Shown: positions 1-8,883, counted from the stretch's first letter. The stretch is 27,370 nucleotides of DNA from RGIG1993 sp964564225 (GCA_964564225.1 CAZMAF010000020.1:1-27370); one strand, 5' to 3'. A program made the numbers and translations. Notes: generated by a model not told the origin, from the sequence alone.

Positions 1-2142
1 GGTAACTTCGGTAACATTGACGGTGACCAAGCTGCCGCTTACCGTTATACTGAGGCGCGTCTCCACCGTCTTGCCAATGAAATGATGACTGATATTGAAA
101 AGGACGTCGTGGATTTCATTCCCAACTTTGATAATAAACGCCGTGAGCCTGAGGTGCTTCCCTCGCGTTTTCCCAATCTCTTAGTTAACGGCAGTGTGGG
201 TATCGCAGTCGGCATGGCGACGAATATTCCAACCCACAATCTCGGTGAAGTTATTGATGGAACGATCTATCTGATGGATCATCCCGATTGTGAGATCACC
301 GAGCTTATGGATTATATTAAGGGTCCCGATTTTCCGACTGCCGCTATGATCTGCGGCACGCGCGGTATTTACGATGCCTATACCACCGGCCGCGGTAAGA
401 TCACCGTTCGCGCGCGCGCCGAGGTTGAGGAAGAAAACCGACGCATTGTCGTGACCGAGATTCCCTATCAGGTTAATAAGCAATTGCTCGTTGAAACGAT
501 GGCAAACTGTGTAAAGGAAAAGAAAATCGAGGGTATTACCGATATCCGCGACGAAACCGGCCGCGACGGTATGCGTATCGTGATTGATTTCAAGCGCGAT
601 GCCAACGGTCACGTCATTTTAAATCAGCTTTACAAGCTGACCGAATTGCAGAGTACTTGCGCTGTTAATATGCTTGCTATCGTTGAGGGCGTACCGAGAG
701 TTCTAAATCTTAAGGAAATTCTTACGCATTATATTACCTTCCAGGAGGGCGTTGTCACAAGAAAGGTGCGTTACGAATTAAAGAAAGCGCTTGATGAAAT
801 GCATATTTACGAGGGCTATCAGATTGCACTGGACAACATCGATGAGATTATTGCCATCATCAAGGCGTCCGACAGCATTCCGTCGGCACGCGCATCACTG
901 ACAGAGCGTTTCGGATTTTCAGAAGCACAGGCGCAGGCTATCGTCGAAATGACGCTCGGCAAGCTGTCGGGACTTGAAAGAACCAGGATTGAGGAGCGTC
1001 TTGCCCGTCTTCGTGAAACGGTTGAAGAGCTTAAGGGCATTCTTGCTGATGAAAATAAGATCAAAGAACTTATCAAGAACGATATGCTCGTCATTAAGGA
1101 TCGCTTTGGCGACGACCGTCGCACCGAGCTTGTTCCGCTTGAAGACGAGATTGAGCTTGAAGACCTCATTGAACGCCATATTGCCGTTATTACCATGACG
1201 CACGACGGCTATATCAAACGTCTTTCGAGTGATGAGTATACCTCTCAGCGCCGCGGCGGTAAGGGTGTGGTCGGTATCAGGACAAAGGAAAGTGATACCG
1301 TAGAAAAGATGATTGCAACCGACAGCCACGCGCATCTGATGCTTTTTACCAACAAGGGCAGAATTTACGTAACCCGTCCTTTCCGTATTCCCGAAGCCTC
1401 GAAAACGGCAAAGGGCTCGAATCTTGTCAATCTGCTTGAGCTTACCGAGGGCGAAAAGGTCACGACGATGCTTTCAACACCCGGTTTTGCCGAGGATGAA
1501 TATCTTCTTTTCGTGACGAAGTACGGTACGATCAAGCGTACGTCTATCACGGAGTATGAATATCAGCGCCGCGGCGGTAAGATCGCTATTGATCTTGATG
1601 AAGGGGATGAGCTTGTCTTCGTTAAGCGCACGAAAGGTGATTCCGATATTATCATTGCAACCCACAACGGTTCTGCCAATCGCTTTGATGAGGCGGATGC
1701 ACGTCCGATGGGCAGAACGGCGCGCGGTGTGCGCGGTATCAAGCTCGACGAGGGCGACTACGTCGTAGGCGTAGTTGTGGTAGAGGACGGCAAGTATCTT
1801 TTCACGGTATCCGAAAAGGGTATTGGCAAGAGAAGCCGTTTTGACGACATTTCGCGCCGTAACCGCGGTGGTAAGGGTGTTACCTGTCAGAATCTGAACG
1901 AGAGAAGCGGTCTTTTGGCGGGCATTCTTGCGGTAGGAGAGGGTGATGATATTATGATCATTACCGAGGAGGGAACAGTCATCCGTACGGCGGGCGACGA
2001 TATTCCGATTTATTCGAGAACGGCGGCAGGCGTTATCGTGATGCGCCTTGACGAAAACGACAGCATCGTGACGGTAACGGCGATCAACCGTAATTTTGAG
2101 GATGATCCCACCGCTGCCGAAACGCCTGAGGAAGAAGCGTAA
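1..2142 (+). CDS. gyrA: DNA gyrase subunit A, C-terminal part (5' end outside window)
   Basis: Subunit A of DNA gyrase, which cuts and reseals DNA while GyrB hydrolyses ATP to introduce negative supercoils. The frame is open from base 1, so the true start lies upstream and roughly 100 N-terminal residues, including most of the quinolone-resistance region, are missing. The visible part opens with GNFGNIDGD and the catalytic tyrosine context AAAYRYTEARL; the active-site Tyr codon is 46-48. The tower and coiled-coil region follows, then a C-terminal beta-pinwheel. The GyrA box QRRGGKG (1246-1266) marks the protein as GyrA rather than ParC. Two further box-like motifs occur at 1564-1581 and 1861-1878. 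The protein ends in an acidic tail and the TAA is one base before the next start codon, so the downstream lipoprotein is probably co-transcribed. Confidence 0.98.
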   Translation, partial: GNFGNIDGDQAAAYRYTEARLHRLANEMMTDIEKDVVDFIPNFDNKRREPEVLPSRFPNLLVNGSVGIAVGMATNIPTHNLGEVIDGTIYLMDHPDCEITELMDYIKGPDFPTAAMICGTRGIYDAYTTGRGKITVRARAEVEEENRRIVVTEIPYQVNKQLLVETMANCVKEKKIEGITDIRDETGRDGMRIVIDFKRDANGHVILNQLYKLTELQSTCAVNMLAIVEGVPRVLNLKEILTHYITFQEGVVTRKVRYELKKALDEMHIYEGYQIALDNIDEIIAIIKASDSIPSARASLTERFGFSEAQAQAIVEMTLGKLSGLERTRIEERLARLRETVEELKGILADENKIKELIKNDMLVIKDRFGDDRRTELVPLEDEIELEDLIERHIAVITMTHDGYIKRLSSDEYTSQRRGGKGVVGIRTKESDTVEKMIATDSHAHLMLFTNKGRIYVTRPFRIPEASKTAKGSNLVNLLELTEGEKVTTMLSTPGFAEDEYLLFVTKYGTIKRTSITEYEYQRRGGKIAIDLDEGDELVFVKRTKGDSDIIIATHNGSANRFDEADARPMGRTARGVRGIKLDEGDYVVGVVVVEDGKYLFTVSEKGIGKRSRFDDISRRNRGGKGVTCQNLNERSGLLAGILAVGEGDDIMIITEEGTVIRTAGDDIPIYSRTAAGVIVMRLDENDSIVTVTAINRNFEDDPTAAETPEEEA

Positions 2143-2143
2143 C

Positions 2144-2800
2144 ATGATGAAAAAGCTTATTTGCTCCTGTTTGATCTTCCTCTGTTTATTCAGTGTTACC
2201 GCTTGCGGTAACGTATATACCGATGAAGAAGCAAACGAAATTCTCGATGTGCTTCTCACGCGTGAGGCGGATCTGAACGGCTATATTTATTTTGATTCCT
2301 TTAAGACGAAGGAAGACCCCGGTGACGATATTTATTCCGATTATCAGCACTATTATCTCGTGCATCCCGATTCCAAGTATATCACGCTTGCCTCGCTGAT
2401 GGGCGAGGTGGATGCGATCTTCACGAAAGAGGGTCGCGAGCCGATCTATGATTACGCCTTTCTGGGCTTTAATGACGAAGCAATCGAAGATGGCACGGCA
2501 GACGACGGAGAATCGGTCAGCCGTCCTTCCCGTTTTTACGAGGACACGGAAGGACTGAAGATCAACGTATCTGACGAGGGATTTTCAGGCAGAACGCTCT
2601 ATCTTCTCGGCTCGGCGAAGATAAAGCGCTCCAATGAAACGCATATCCGCGCCGAGATCACGACCTATCGTTTTGATAAGGACGGCAATCCCATTTTACA
2701 CAAAAAGGAAGTTGAAATTCTTTTTGAGGACGGCGCGTGGAAGCTGATGGGACAGACGCTCATTGCCGGCGTAACGGCGGAACGGCTCATAGAGGAATGA
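2144..2800 (+). CDS. Small secreted lipoprotein, unknown function
   Basis: A 218-residue predicted lipoprotein. The N-terminus MMKKLICSCLIF followed by a hydrophobic stretch and the lipobox VTAC predicts lipidation at Cys21 and anchoring to the outer face of the membrane. The start at 2144 is chosen because the gyrA end supplies a GAGGAAGAAG ribosome binding site at proper spacing; a second ATG follows immediately. The mature part is acidic and soluble, without further membrane segments or a motif I recognise. It lies one base after gyrA and 24 bases before recA, so it sits inside what is otherwise a DNA-maintenance operon. Function is unknown; the lipoprotein assignment is firm. Confidence 0.88.
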   Translation: MMKKLICSCLIFLCLFSVTACGNVYTDEEANEILDVLLTREADLNGYIYFDSFKTKEDPGDDIYSDYQHYYLVHPDSKYITLASLMGEVDAIFTKEGREPIYDYAFLGFNDEAIEDGTADDGESVSRPSRFYEDTEGLKINVSDEGFSGRTLYLLGSAKIKRSNETHIRAEITTYRFDKDGNPILHKKEVEILFEDGAWKLMGQTLIAGVTAERLIEE

Positions 2801-2824
2801 TCTTTTATAAGAAAGGATAAAACA

Positions 2825-3928
2825 ATGGCAAAACCTACCAAGAAAAAAGACACTGCCGCAAAAGCGGGCAGTGAGGACGCAAAAAAGCGCGCGCTTGAAT
2901 CGACGCTTTTGCAGATTGAAAAGGATTACGGTAAGGGCGCGATCATGCGCCTTGGCGACAACAAAGCAATGAACGTGACGGCGGTATCGACGGGCTCTTT
3001 AACGCTTGATCTTGCTCTCGGTATCGGCGGTTTGCCTCGTGGCAGAATTATTGAAATTTACGGTCCTGAATCGTCGGGTAAGACAACGCTCGCGCTGCAC
3101 TCGGTTGCAGAGGTGCAGAAGGAGGGCGGTACGGCGGCGTATATCGACGTCGAAAATGCGCTCGATCCCGTATATGCGGCGGCGCTCGGTATTGATATTG
3201 AGGAGCTGCTTGTTTCTCAGCCCGACTCGGCAGAGCAGGCGCTTGAGATTACCGAATCGCTCGTGCGTTCGGGCGCTGTGGATATTGTCGTCGTTGACTC
3301 GGTAGCAGCACTCGTTCCGCAGGCAGAAGTGGATGCCGAAATGGGACAGACGCAGGTTGCCGCACAGGCAAGACTGATGTCGCAGGCACTCCGTAAGCTT
3401 ACAAGCTCGATTGCCAAGACCAATTGTATTGTTATTTTCATTAACCAGCTTCGTTTGAAGGTGGGAATTGTATACGGTAATCCCGAAACCACACCCGGCG
3501 GTAACGCGTTGAAATATTATGCATCGGTCAGAATTGACATTCGTAAGAGCGAGGTTCTCAAGAACGGCTCCGATCCTTACGGTAACCACGTTAAGTGTAA
3601 GGTTGTCAAGAACAAGGTCGCGCCTCCCTTTAAGGTGGCGGAATTTGATATTCTCTACGGTAAGGGAATTTCAAAGGTAGGTGAAATCCTCGATCTTGCT
3701 GTGGACGCGGGCATTATCGAAAAGAGCGGCGCGTGGTTCAGCTACAATGACGAGCGCATCGCACAGGGCAGAGAAAAGGCAAAGACCTATCTTGAGGAGC
3801 ACGAGGACGTGATGGCAGAGATCGAAGAAAAAATCCGCGAGCTTTCTTCGGGCGGCGGTCTTGGCGACGCGCTTTCTCAGTCGCCTATCGACGACGATGA
3901 CGACGGCTTCGACATTGAAGTTCTCTGA
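2825..3928 (+). CDS. recA: Recombinase RecA
   Basis: RecA forms ATP-dependent filaments on single-stranded DNA, catalyses strand exchange and triggers the SOS response. The 367-residue length is normal. Walker A GPESSGKT is at residues 80-87, the catalytic Glu is E110 (in DVENALDP), and Walker B VVVDS is at 155-159. The L2 region reads INQLRLKVGIVYGNPETTPGG, and the C-terminal tail is acidic. The ribosome binding site is AGAAAGGA before ATG 2825. The DNA-binding loop L1 (around 172-180) reads EMGQTQVAAQ instead of the usual GDSHVG type. No GAAC-N4-GTTC LexA-type box was seen between 2144 and 2824, so transcription probably comes from upstream. The stop overlaps the recX start (TGATG). Confidence 0.99.
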   Translation: MAKPTKKKDTAAKAGSEDAKKRALESTLLQIEKDYGKGAIMRLGDNKAMNVTAVSTGSLTLDLALGIGGLPRGRIIEIYGPESSGKTTLALHSVAEVQKEGGTAAYIDVENALDPVYAAALGIDIEELLVSQPDSAEQALEITESLVRSGAVDIVVVDSVAALVPQAEVDAEMGQTQVAAQARLMSQALRKLTSSIAKTNCIVIFINQLRLKVGIVYGNPETTPGGNALKYYASVRIDIRKSEVLKNGSDPYGNHVKCKVVKNKVAPPFKVAEFDILYGKGISKVGEILDLAVDAGIIEKSGAWFSYNDERIAQGREKAKTYLEEHEDVMAEIEEKIRELSSGGGLGDALSQSPIDDDDDGFDIEVL

Positions 3929-4524
3929 TGATCCGCATTCCCAAAAAACAAAATAACAATCTTTCCGATTTTGCCGAGGATCGTTGCGCGCCTCGCTCCC
4001 AAAAATTCTTTTCGGGCAAGGAATGTGAGGAAAATCAAGCGTATGAGGAAGCGGAAAAGTCGGGCAGTGCCGGTCAGACTGCGGAAAATCCCGCGCTTAT
4101 GGCGGCATATCGTATTTTGCAAAGCGGCGCGAATAGCCGTAAAATGCTGCGCGACAAGCTTTTCAAAAAGGGATTTTCGTCTGATGAAGCAAAGCAAGCG
4201 GTTCTTTTGTGCGAGTCGCAGGGGTTATTTCATGAAAAACGTCTTTTTCTTGCGCATACCGAGTATCTTGCCCGTAAAAAGCATTATGGCAGAAGCCGCA
4301 TCCGTCGGGAGCTATTACAAAAATTTGACCGTCAGAGTGTGGAGGAGTATTTTGCCGAGGCGATTGCTGAGATCAATTTCGGGCTGTATGCGAAGGAGGA
4401 AGCGGCGCGTGTTTCTCATCGCGGGAAGCGTTACGTCGTATCGCGGCTCAGCTCACTTGGTTACTCCTCGCACGAAATTTATGAAGCGCTTGACGGACTG
4501 ACGTTTGAGGAGTCTGACGTTTGA
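3928..4524 (+). CDS. recX: Regulatory protein RecX
   Basis: RecX binds in the groove of RecA filaments and limits their extension and activity. The ATG at 3928 shares its A with the recA stop TGA, the classic recA-recX translational coupling. From about residue 50 the protein shows the all-helical RecX repeats: AYRILQSGANSRKMLRDKL, then KGFSSDEAKQAVLLCESQGL, and a later GYSSHEIYEALDGL. The first ~45 residues are charged and poorly conserved; an internal ATG exists, but the overlapping start fits the coupling. Length 198 residues is within the family range. Position directly behind recA makes the assignment strong despite weak primary sequence. Confidence 0.93.
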   Translation: MIRIPKKQNNNLSDFAEDRCAPRSQKFFSGKECEENQAYEEAEKSGSAGQTAENPALMAAYRILQSGANSRKMLRDKLFKKGFSSDEAKQAVLLCESQGLFHEKRLFLAHTEYLARKKHYGRSRIRRELLQKFDRQSVEEYFAEAIAEINFGLYAKEEAARVSHRGKRYVVSRLSSLGYSSHEIYEALDGLTFEESDV

Positions 4525-4623
4525 AATAACGGCAATTGATAACGTCTTTTGAAAAAAGCGAAGAAAAAAACTTTAAAAATTATTGTGTTACGGTATTACG
4601 TAATGCGTAAAAAGGAAAAAATT

Positions 4624-5964
4624 ATGCCTATTACCGTTGGTTTTGTGTCGCTCGGTTGTTCTAAAAATCTGATCGACACCGAAATTATGCTCAAGCATCT
4701 TCTTGATGCGGGCTATTATATTACCGCCGATGAAACCGAAGCGGACGTTGTCATTATTAACACCTGCGCTTTTATTGATTCGGCAAAAAGCGAGGCAATC
4801 GAGAATATTCTCGATATTGCGTGGCTTAAGGAAAATCGAAATTTAAAGGGTATCGTCGTAACGGGATGCCTTGCCGAGCGTTTTCGCGATGAGATTTTCG
4901 CCGAGCTTCCTGAGGTGGATGCCCTTCTCGGCGTTGGCTCGATCCATGAGATCGTAAAAGCGGTCGATGCCGCTTATCAGGGCGAGAAATTTTCGCTCTA
5001 TCTCGATAAAGACACCGTCGCGCTCGGCGGCGAGCGCGTGGTGACGACACCCGAGTATACCGCTTACTTAAAAATCGCGGAGGGTTGTGACAACCGTTGC
5101 ACCTACTGCGCCATTCCCGATATCCGCGGCAGATTTCGCTCCCGTCCCATTGAGGACCTTGTTGCCGAGGCAAAAAATCTTGAGTCTCTCGGTGTGAAGG
5201 AGCTTAATATCATCGCGCAGGATACCTCGCGCTACGGTCTTGATCTTTACGGTGAGTATGCGTTGGCAAGACTTGTCAAGGCAATTACCGCCGAAACGAA
5301 AATTCCGTGGATTCGTCTGATGTACTGCTATCCCGACAAGATCACCGACGAGCTTTGCGAGGAATTTCGCACGAATCCCCGCCTTTGCAAGTATATTGAT
5401 CTTCCCATTCAGCATATCGACGATACTGTTCTTCGCCGTATGAACCGTCACGGCGGAAGAGCTGTCATTGAAGATGCGATCAGGCGGCTTCGCGATGCAG
5501 TTCCTGCGATCACCATTCGTTCGACGGCAATTGTCGGCTTCCCCGGAGAGAGTGAGGAACAGTTTGGTTCTCTTTGCGAATTTGTAAAAACAGTCGGCTT
5601 TGACCACTTCGGCGCGTTTAAATATTCGCGCGAGGAAGGAACGCCTGCCGCTGCCTTTGAGGATCAGCTCGACGAGGAAATCAAGGAGGATCGCTACGCC
5701 ATTCTGATGCAAACGCAGAATGCTGTTGTTGAAGCGAAAAACGAGCAAAAGATCGGCTCGGTCTATACCGTTCTTTGCGAGGGCTACGATCCTGTGCAGA
5801 AAATTTATTACGGCAGACGGGAATCGGATGCGCCCGATATTGATGCGAAGGTATATTTCACCTCGGATATTTCTGTTTCCGAGGGTGAATTTGTAAAAGT
5901 TCTTATTAATGAAGCGCTTGAATACGACCTTGTCGGCGAGGTTTCTGACGATACGGAGGAATAA
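4624..5964 (+). CDS. rimO: Ribosomal protein S12 methylthiotransferase RimO
   Basis: Radical-SAM enzyme that methylthiolates an aspartate of ribosomal protein S12, using two iron-sulfur clusters. The start at 4624 is chosen over upstream TTG/ATG codons because MPITVGFVSLGCSKN matches the usual N-terminus and an AAAGGAA site precedes it. The MTTase domain has cluster cysteines C12, C48 and C82. The radical-SAM CxxxCxxC motif is C155, C159, C162 (CDNRCTYC). RimO-type rather than MiaB-type signatures are QDTSRYGLDLYG, RLMYCYPDKI and a TAIVGFPGES block. A TRAM-like RNA-binding domain forms the C-terminus (about 380-446). It ends three bases before pgsA and supplies that gene's ribosome binding site. 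Confidence 0.97.
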   Translation: MPITVGFVSLGCSKNLIDTEIMLKHLLDAGYYITADETEADVVIINTCAFIDSAKSEAIENILDIAWLKENRNLKGIVVTGCLAERFRDEIFAELPEVDALLGVGSIHEIVKAVDAAYQGEKFSLYLDKDTVALGGERVVTTPEYTAYLKIAEGCDNRCTYCAIPDIRGRFRSRPIEDLVAEAKNLESLGVKELNIIAQDTSRYGLDLYGEYALARLVKAITAETKIPWIRLMYCYPDKITDELCEEFRTNPRLCKYIDLPIQHIDDTVLRRMNRHGGRAVIEDAIRRLRDAVPAITIRSTAIVGFPGESEEQFGSLCEFVKTVGFDHFGAFKYSREEGTPAAAFEDQLDEEIKEDRYAILMQTQNAVVEAKNEQKIGSVYTVLCEGYDPVQKIYYGRRESDAPDIDAKVYFTSDISVSEGEFVKVLINEALEYDLVGEVSDDTEE

Positions 5965-5967
5965 ACC

Positions 5968-6660
5968 ATGAAGCTTGAAACGATTAAAAAAATTCCGAAT
6001 ATTCTGACCGTGATCCGCGCAATCCTCGTGCCGATCTTTATGGTTATGATTATTTTCAATAACCCGAATCCGAACGGTGAGTCTTTTCGTATTTTTCAAG
6101 AGGATTATATGGTTTGTATCGTCGGTGCGGCAATTTTCCTTCTTATCTCGCTGACAGATATGCTTGACGGCAAGATTGCAAGGAAATACAACGCCGTTAC
6201 CGATTTTGGTAAGTTTCTCGATCCCATTGCCGACAAGCTGCTTGTGATGGGCGGTATGCTCGCGCTGATTATTTATTATACACAGCGCACCATCTGGTCA
6301 AGAGGCTATAACGTCTTTGTTATCAGTATGGTTTTTTCGCTTTTTGTCATTATTGCGCGCGAGCTTGCCGTGACTTCTCTCCGCCTGATCTGCAAGGATT
6401 CGGGCGGTCCTGTGATCGCCGCTAATATGGCAGGCAAGATTAAAACGGTATCGCAGATCGTTTTTATCATTGCCGCGCTCATCGAGCCGTGGGTGTTTAA
6501 GGCTATTTTCTATCTGTTTGATATTCAATACGGTAGAAATGTGCAGGTTATTACTTACGCTTCTCTTATCGTAATGACCTTTATGACGATTTATTCGGGT
6601 ATCAATTATTTTGTCCTCTATATCCCGTATATGAAGGGCGAGAAGAAGGAAGAAAAGTAA
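5968..6660 (+). CDS. pgsA: CDP-diacylglycerol--glycerol-3-phosphate 3-phosphatidyltransferase
   Basis: Integral membrane enzyme that makes phosphatidylglycerol phosphate from CDP-diacylglycerol and glycerol-3-phosphate, the committed step to phosphatidylglycerol and cardiolipin. The CDP-alcohol phosphotransferase signature is complete: D64, D67-G68, A71-R72, G81, D85 and D89, in the spacing DxxDGxxARx8GxxxDxxxD. Several hydrophobic segments flank it, and the 230-residue length is slightly above typical because of an insertion near residues 30-48. NILTVIRAILVP is the usual N-terminal motif. The ribosome binding site GGAGGA lies in the end of rimO. It is probably the last gene of the gyrA-recA transcript, since a repeat-bearing gap follows. 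Confidence 0.96.
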   Translation: MKLETIKKIPNILTVIRAILVPIFMVMIIFNNPNPNGESFRIFQEDYMVCIVGAAIFLLISLTDMLDGKIARKYNAVTDFGKFLDPIADKLLVMGGMLALIIYYTQRTIWSRGYNVFVISMVFSLFVIIARELAVTSLRLICKDSGGPVIAANMAGKIKTVSQIVFIIAALIEPWVFKAIFYLFDIQYGRNVQVITYASLIVMTFMTIYSGINYFVLYIPYMKGEKKEEK

Positions 6661-6732
6661 GAAAAGCTCAAATTTTATAAAATTTTATAAAATATAAACA
6701 TATTCAGCCGTATAAATCACGTTTTTTAGTTT

Positions 6733-6781
6733 GAAAGTTTTTGAAAGGGTATGGGAAAACTGGTTTCAAAAAAGTTTTTCC
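6733..6781 (+). repeat. Hairpin-forming intergenic repeat, copy A
   Basis: Within the 131-base gap between pgsA and holA. TTTTTGAAA (6738-6746) and TTTCAAAAA (6764-6772) form a perfect 9-bp stem. The pattern AAAGTTTTTG-GGGT-GGG-TTTCAAAAA matches, on this strand, the reverse complement of repeats near 19.7, 19.9 and 24.4 kb. It abuts the holA start and may act as a weak terminator or mRNA structure. The rest of the gap (6661-6732) is AT-rich with direct repeats of ATTTTATAAA, and no convincing promoter was identified. Confidence 0.6.
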
Positions 6782-6791
6782 ATAAAAAGCT

Positions 6792-7802
6792 ATGACGATT
6801 TCAGAGCTTGATAAAGCGATAAAGCCCTCGATGCGCGGCGCGTATCTTTTTTATGGGGAAGAAAATTATTTAAAACAGCATTATCGCGAAAAGGTGCGCT
6901 CGGTACTGATCGAAGATGTCGGCATGGCTGCCTTTAATCACAGTGTTATTACCGAGCTTTCAAAGCTCCCCGCCGAGCTTGAAATGCTGCCGATGATGGC
7001 GGAGTGCCGTCTTGTCGAGGTGGAGGACGTTAATTTTTCCAAGCTGAATAAGGATACCGTTGAAGGACTTGGCAGGTTACTTGAAGAATTGCCCGATACC
7101 GTTGTGCTTTTTTATACAAGGGGCGAGGAATTTGTCGCGGGTACGTCAAAAAAGCCGAGCGAGATTTTTAAAAAACTCTCGCCTGTTGTTAATATTGTGG
7201 AATTTCCGAAGCAAACGCCCGCAAAGCTTGCCGCGTGGGTGTCAAAGCATTTCATCGCAAGCGGTACGTTTGCTACCAACGATATTTGTCATCGGTTGAT
7301 TGAGCGCTCGGGGACAGATATGAACGTGCTTGTTAACGAGATTGCCAAGCTGTCGGCGTATGCGCTTTCCCACGGAGAAACGCATATTACCGAAGCGATG
7401 CTCCATAAGGTCGTTACGCCTTATCTTGAAAGCGGCGCATTTGATTTCGTTAATGCCATTATGGAAGGCAATACTGCTCGCGCGTTTGTCCTGTTTTCCG
7501 ACCGTCGCGCCAAGCGAGAAAAGCCGATTGAGATATTCGCATCAATCTCGCGTGTTGTCAGCGAGCTTTTACAGGTGAAGATCTACACCGAGGCGGGTAT
7601 GTCGTCAAAGGAAATTGCTGATGCGACGAAGCGGAACGAGTATGCCATCAGAATTCAGCAAAACGCTTTGCGGAATCGCTCGCTCACCTCCTTGAAGCGC
7701 GCCGCATTGCTCTGTTATGAAACCGATATTAAACTGAAATCGACTTCAGTCGATAAATATATGCTCATTGAACGGCTGATCGTAGAAATGGGGCAGTTGT
7801 GA
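6792..7802 (+). CDS. holA: DNA polymerase III delta subunit
   Basis: Delta is the clamp-loader subunit that opens the beta sliding clamp during DNA replication. The 336-residue protein begins MTISELDKAIKPSMRGAYLFYGEENYLKQ, where YLFYGEE-YL is the typical HolA N-terminal motif. The AAA+-like N-terminal half lacks a functional Walker A, as is normal for delta. The C-terminal collar region includes the helical segment around residues 205-330. No clear Shine-Dalgarno sequence precedes the ATG; the upstream bases belong to the repeat element, so initiation may be modest. The stop TGA overlaps the GTG start of the next gene. Confidence 0.94.
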   Translation: MTISELDKAIKPSMRGAYLFYGEENYLKQHYREKVRSVLIEDVGMAAFNHSVITELSKLPAELEMLPMMAECRLVEVEDVNFSKLNKDTVEGLGRLLEELPDTVVLFYTRGEEFVAGTSKKPSEIFKKLSPVVNIVEFPKQTPAKLAAWVSKHFIASGTFATNDICHRLIERSGTDMNVLVNEIAKLSAYALSHGETHITEAMLHKVVTPYLESGAFDFVNAIMEGNTARAFVLFSDRRAKREKPIEIFASISRVVSELLQVKIYTEAGMSSKEIADATKRNEYAIRIQQNALRNRSLTSLKRAALLCYETDIKLKSTSVDKYMLIERLIVEMGQL

Positions 7803-8389
7803 CAGAAAAGCTCAGAATTTCAAAGGTAGTCGTGGTCGAGGGAAAATACGATAAGATCGCGCTTGAAAACGTGATTGAGGCATTTATTTTAACGACAGAC
7901 GGCTTCGGTGTATTCAAAAATGAAGAAAAAGCCGCCCTTTTTCGCCGTCTTGCTAAAGAGAAGGGACTCATCGTTTTGTCCGATCCCGACGGCGCGGGGC
8001 TTGTGATCCGCAATTATTTCAACAGCATAATTCCAAAGGAGCATCTGACGCATTTGTACGTCCCGAAGCTCCTTGGAAAAGAACGTCGGAAGAGCGCTGC
8101 CTCAAAAGAGGGCGTTCTCGGCGTTGAGGGAATGTCGCGCGAGCTTTTGTATCAGCTCTTTTTACCCTTTACCGACACGTCAGTGCGAGAGGAAGTGGAT
8201 GAGATCACACTCTTAACTTTGTACGACGACGGTTTTCGCGGCAAGGAAAACAGCGAGGAAAAGCGCAAAGCTTTGCTTATTGCGGCAGGACTTCCTGACA
8301 ATCTTTCGGCAAAAGCTGCCGTTATGGCAATCAATATGCTCGGCGGACGAAAATTTTATCAGTCAGCGCTTAAAAAGCTCAAGCAATAA
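7799..8389 (+). CDS. rnmV: Toprim protein, RNase M5-like
   Basis: RNase M5 matures 5S rRNA precursors in Bacillota. The Toprim domain is visible at the N-terminus: the glutamate motif VVVEGKYDK (E14) and the DxD motif LSDPDGAG (D62, D64). The spacing and the later GVLGVEG motif near residues 105-111 follow the RNase M5 pattern. A C-terminal region to residue 196 fits the extra domain seen in clostridial M5-like proteins. The start is a GTG overlapping the holA stop, which implies translational coupling. Toprim alone would also fit a more general DNA/RNA-processing role, so the exact substrate is inferred from family resemblance. Confidence 0.8.
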   Translation: MTEKLRISKVVVVEGKYDKIALENVIEAFILTTDGFGVFKNEEKAALFRRLAKEKGLIVLSDPDGAGLVIRNYFNSIIPKEHLTHLYVPKLLGKERRKSAASKEGVLGVEGMSRELLYQLFLPFTDTSVREEVDEITLLTLYDDGFRGKENSEEKRKALLIAAGLPDNLSAKAAVMAINMLGGRKFYQSALKKLKQ

Positions 8390-8418
8390 CCAAAAATACG
8401 GATAAAGGATGTAGTTGT

Positions 8419-8883
8419 ATGAGATGCCCGATTTGTTCTTATGAAGACAGCAAGGTGGTCGATTCGAGACCGACCGAGAATGCGAGCATTCGCCGTCGCC
8501 GTGAATGCCTGTCCTGCCATCACCGATTTACGACCTATGAGTTTATCGAGAAAGTGCCGCTTTTTGTTATCAAAAAAGATGGCTCTAAAGAGGTTTTCGA
8601 TCGGCAGAAGCTTCTGGCGGGACTTATTAAGTCTTGCTATAAGCGCCCCGTTACGCCTGACCGTCTGGAAGAACTGACGCGCGATATCGAGGCGGAGCTT
8701 GTCAACAATCTGCGTACCGAGGTATCCTCGCAGGAAATCGGTATTATGGCAATGGAGCGTCTGAAGGAGCTTGACGAGGTTTCCTACGTTCGTTTTGCTT
8801 CGGTTTACCGCGAATTTAAGGATATTGAAACCTTCCTTGCTGCGATCAAAGCCTTACAAGGTAAAAAAACAAGAAAGAAATAA
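8419..8883 (+). CDS. nrdR: Transcriptional repressor NrdR
   Basis: NrdR represses ribonucleotide reductase genes in response to ATP/dATP. The 154-residue length is standard. The zinc-ribbon cysteines are C3, C6 (CPIC) and C30, C33 (CLSC), with the conserved VVDSRPTENASIRRRRECL block between. The ATP-cone domain begins at VIKKDGSKEVFDRQKL and runs to about residue 139, with RFASVYREFKDIETF at its end. The ribosome binding site is AAAGGATG before the ATG. It sits in a run with holA and the RNase M5-like gene; no ribonucleotide reductase gene is in the window. Confidence 0.97.
   Translation: MRCPICSYEDSKVVDSRPTENASIRRRRECLSCHHRFTTYEFIEKVPLFVIKKDGSKEVFDRQKLLAGLIKSCYKRPVTPDRLEELTRDIEAELVNNLRTEVSSQEIGIMAMERLKELDEVSYVRFASVYREFKDIETFLAAIKALQGKKTRKK

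Noticed and set aside
2144..2824. LexA/DinR box controlling recA
   Set aside because: GAAC occurs several times but never with GTTC at the proper spacing.
5068..6099. Minus-strand open frame (343 codons) across rimO and pgsA
   Set aside because: It crosses two certain genes on the other strand and its translation has no family pattern.
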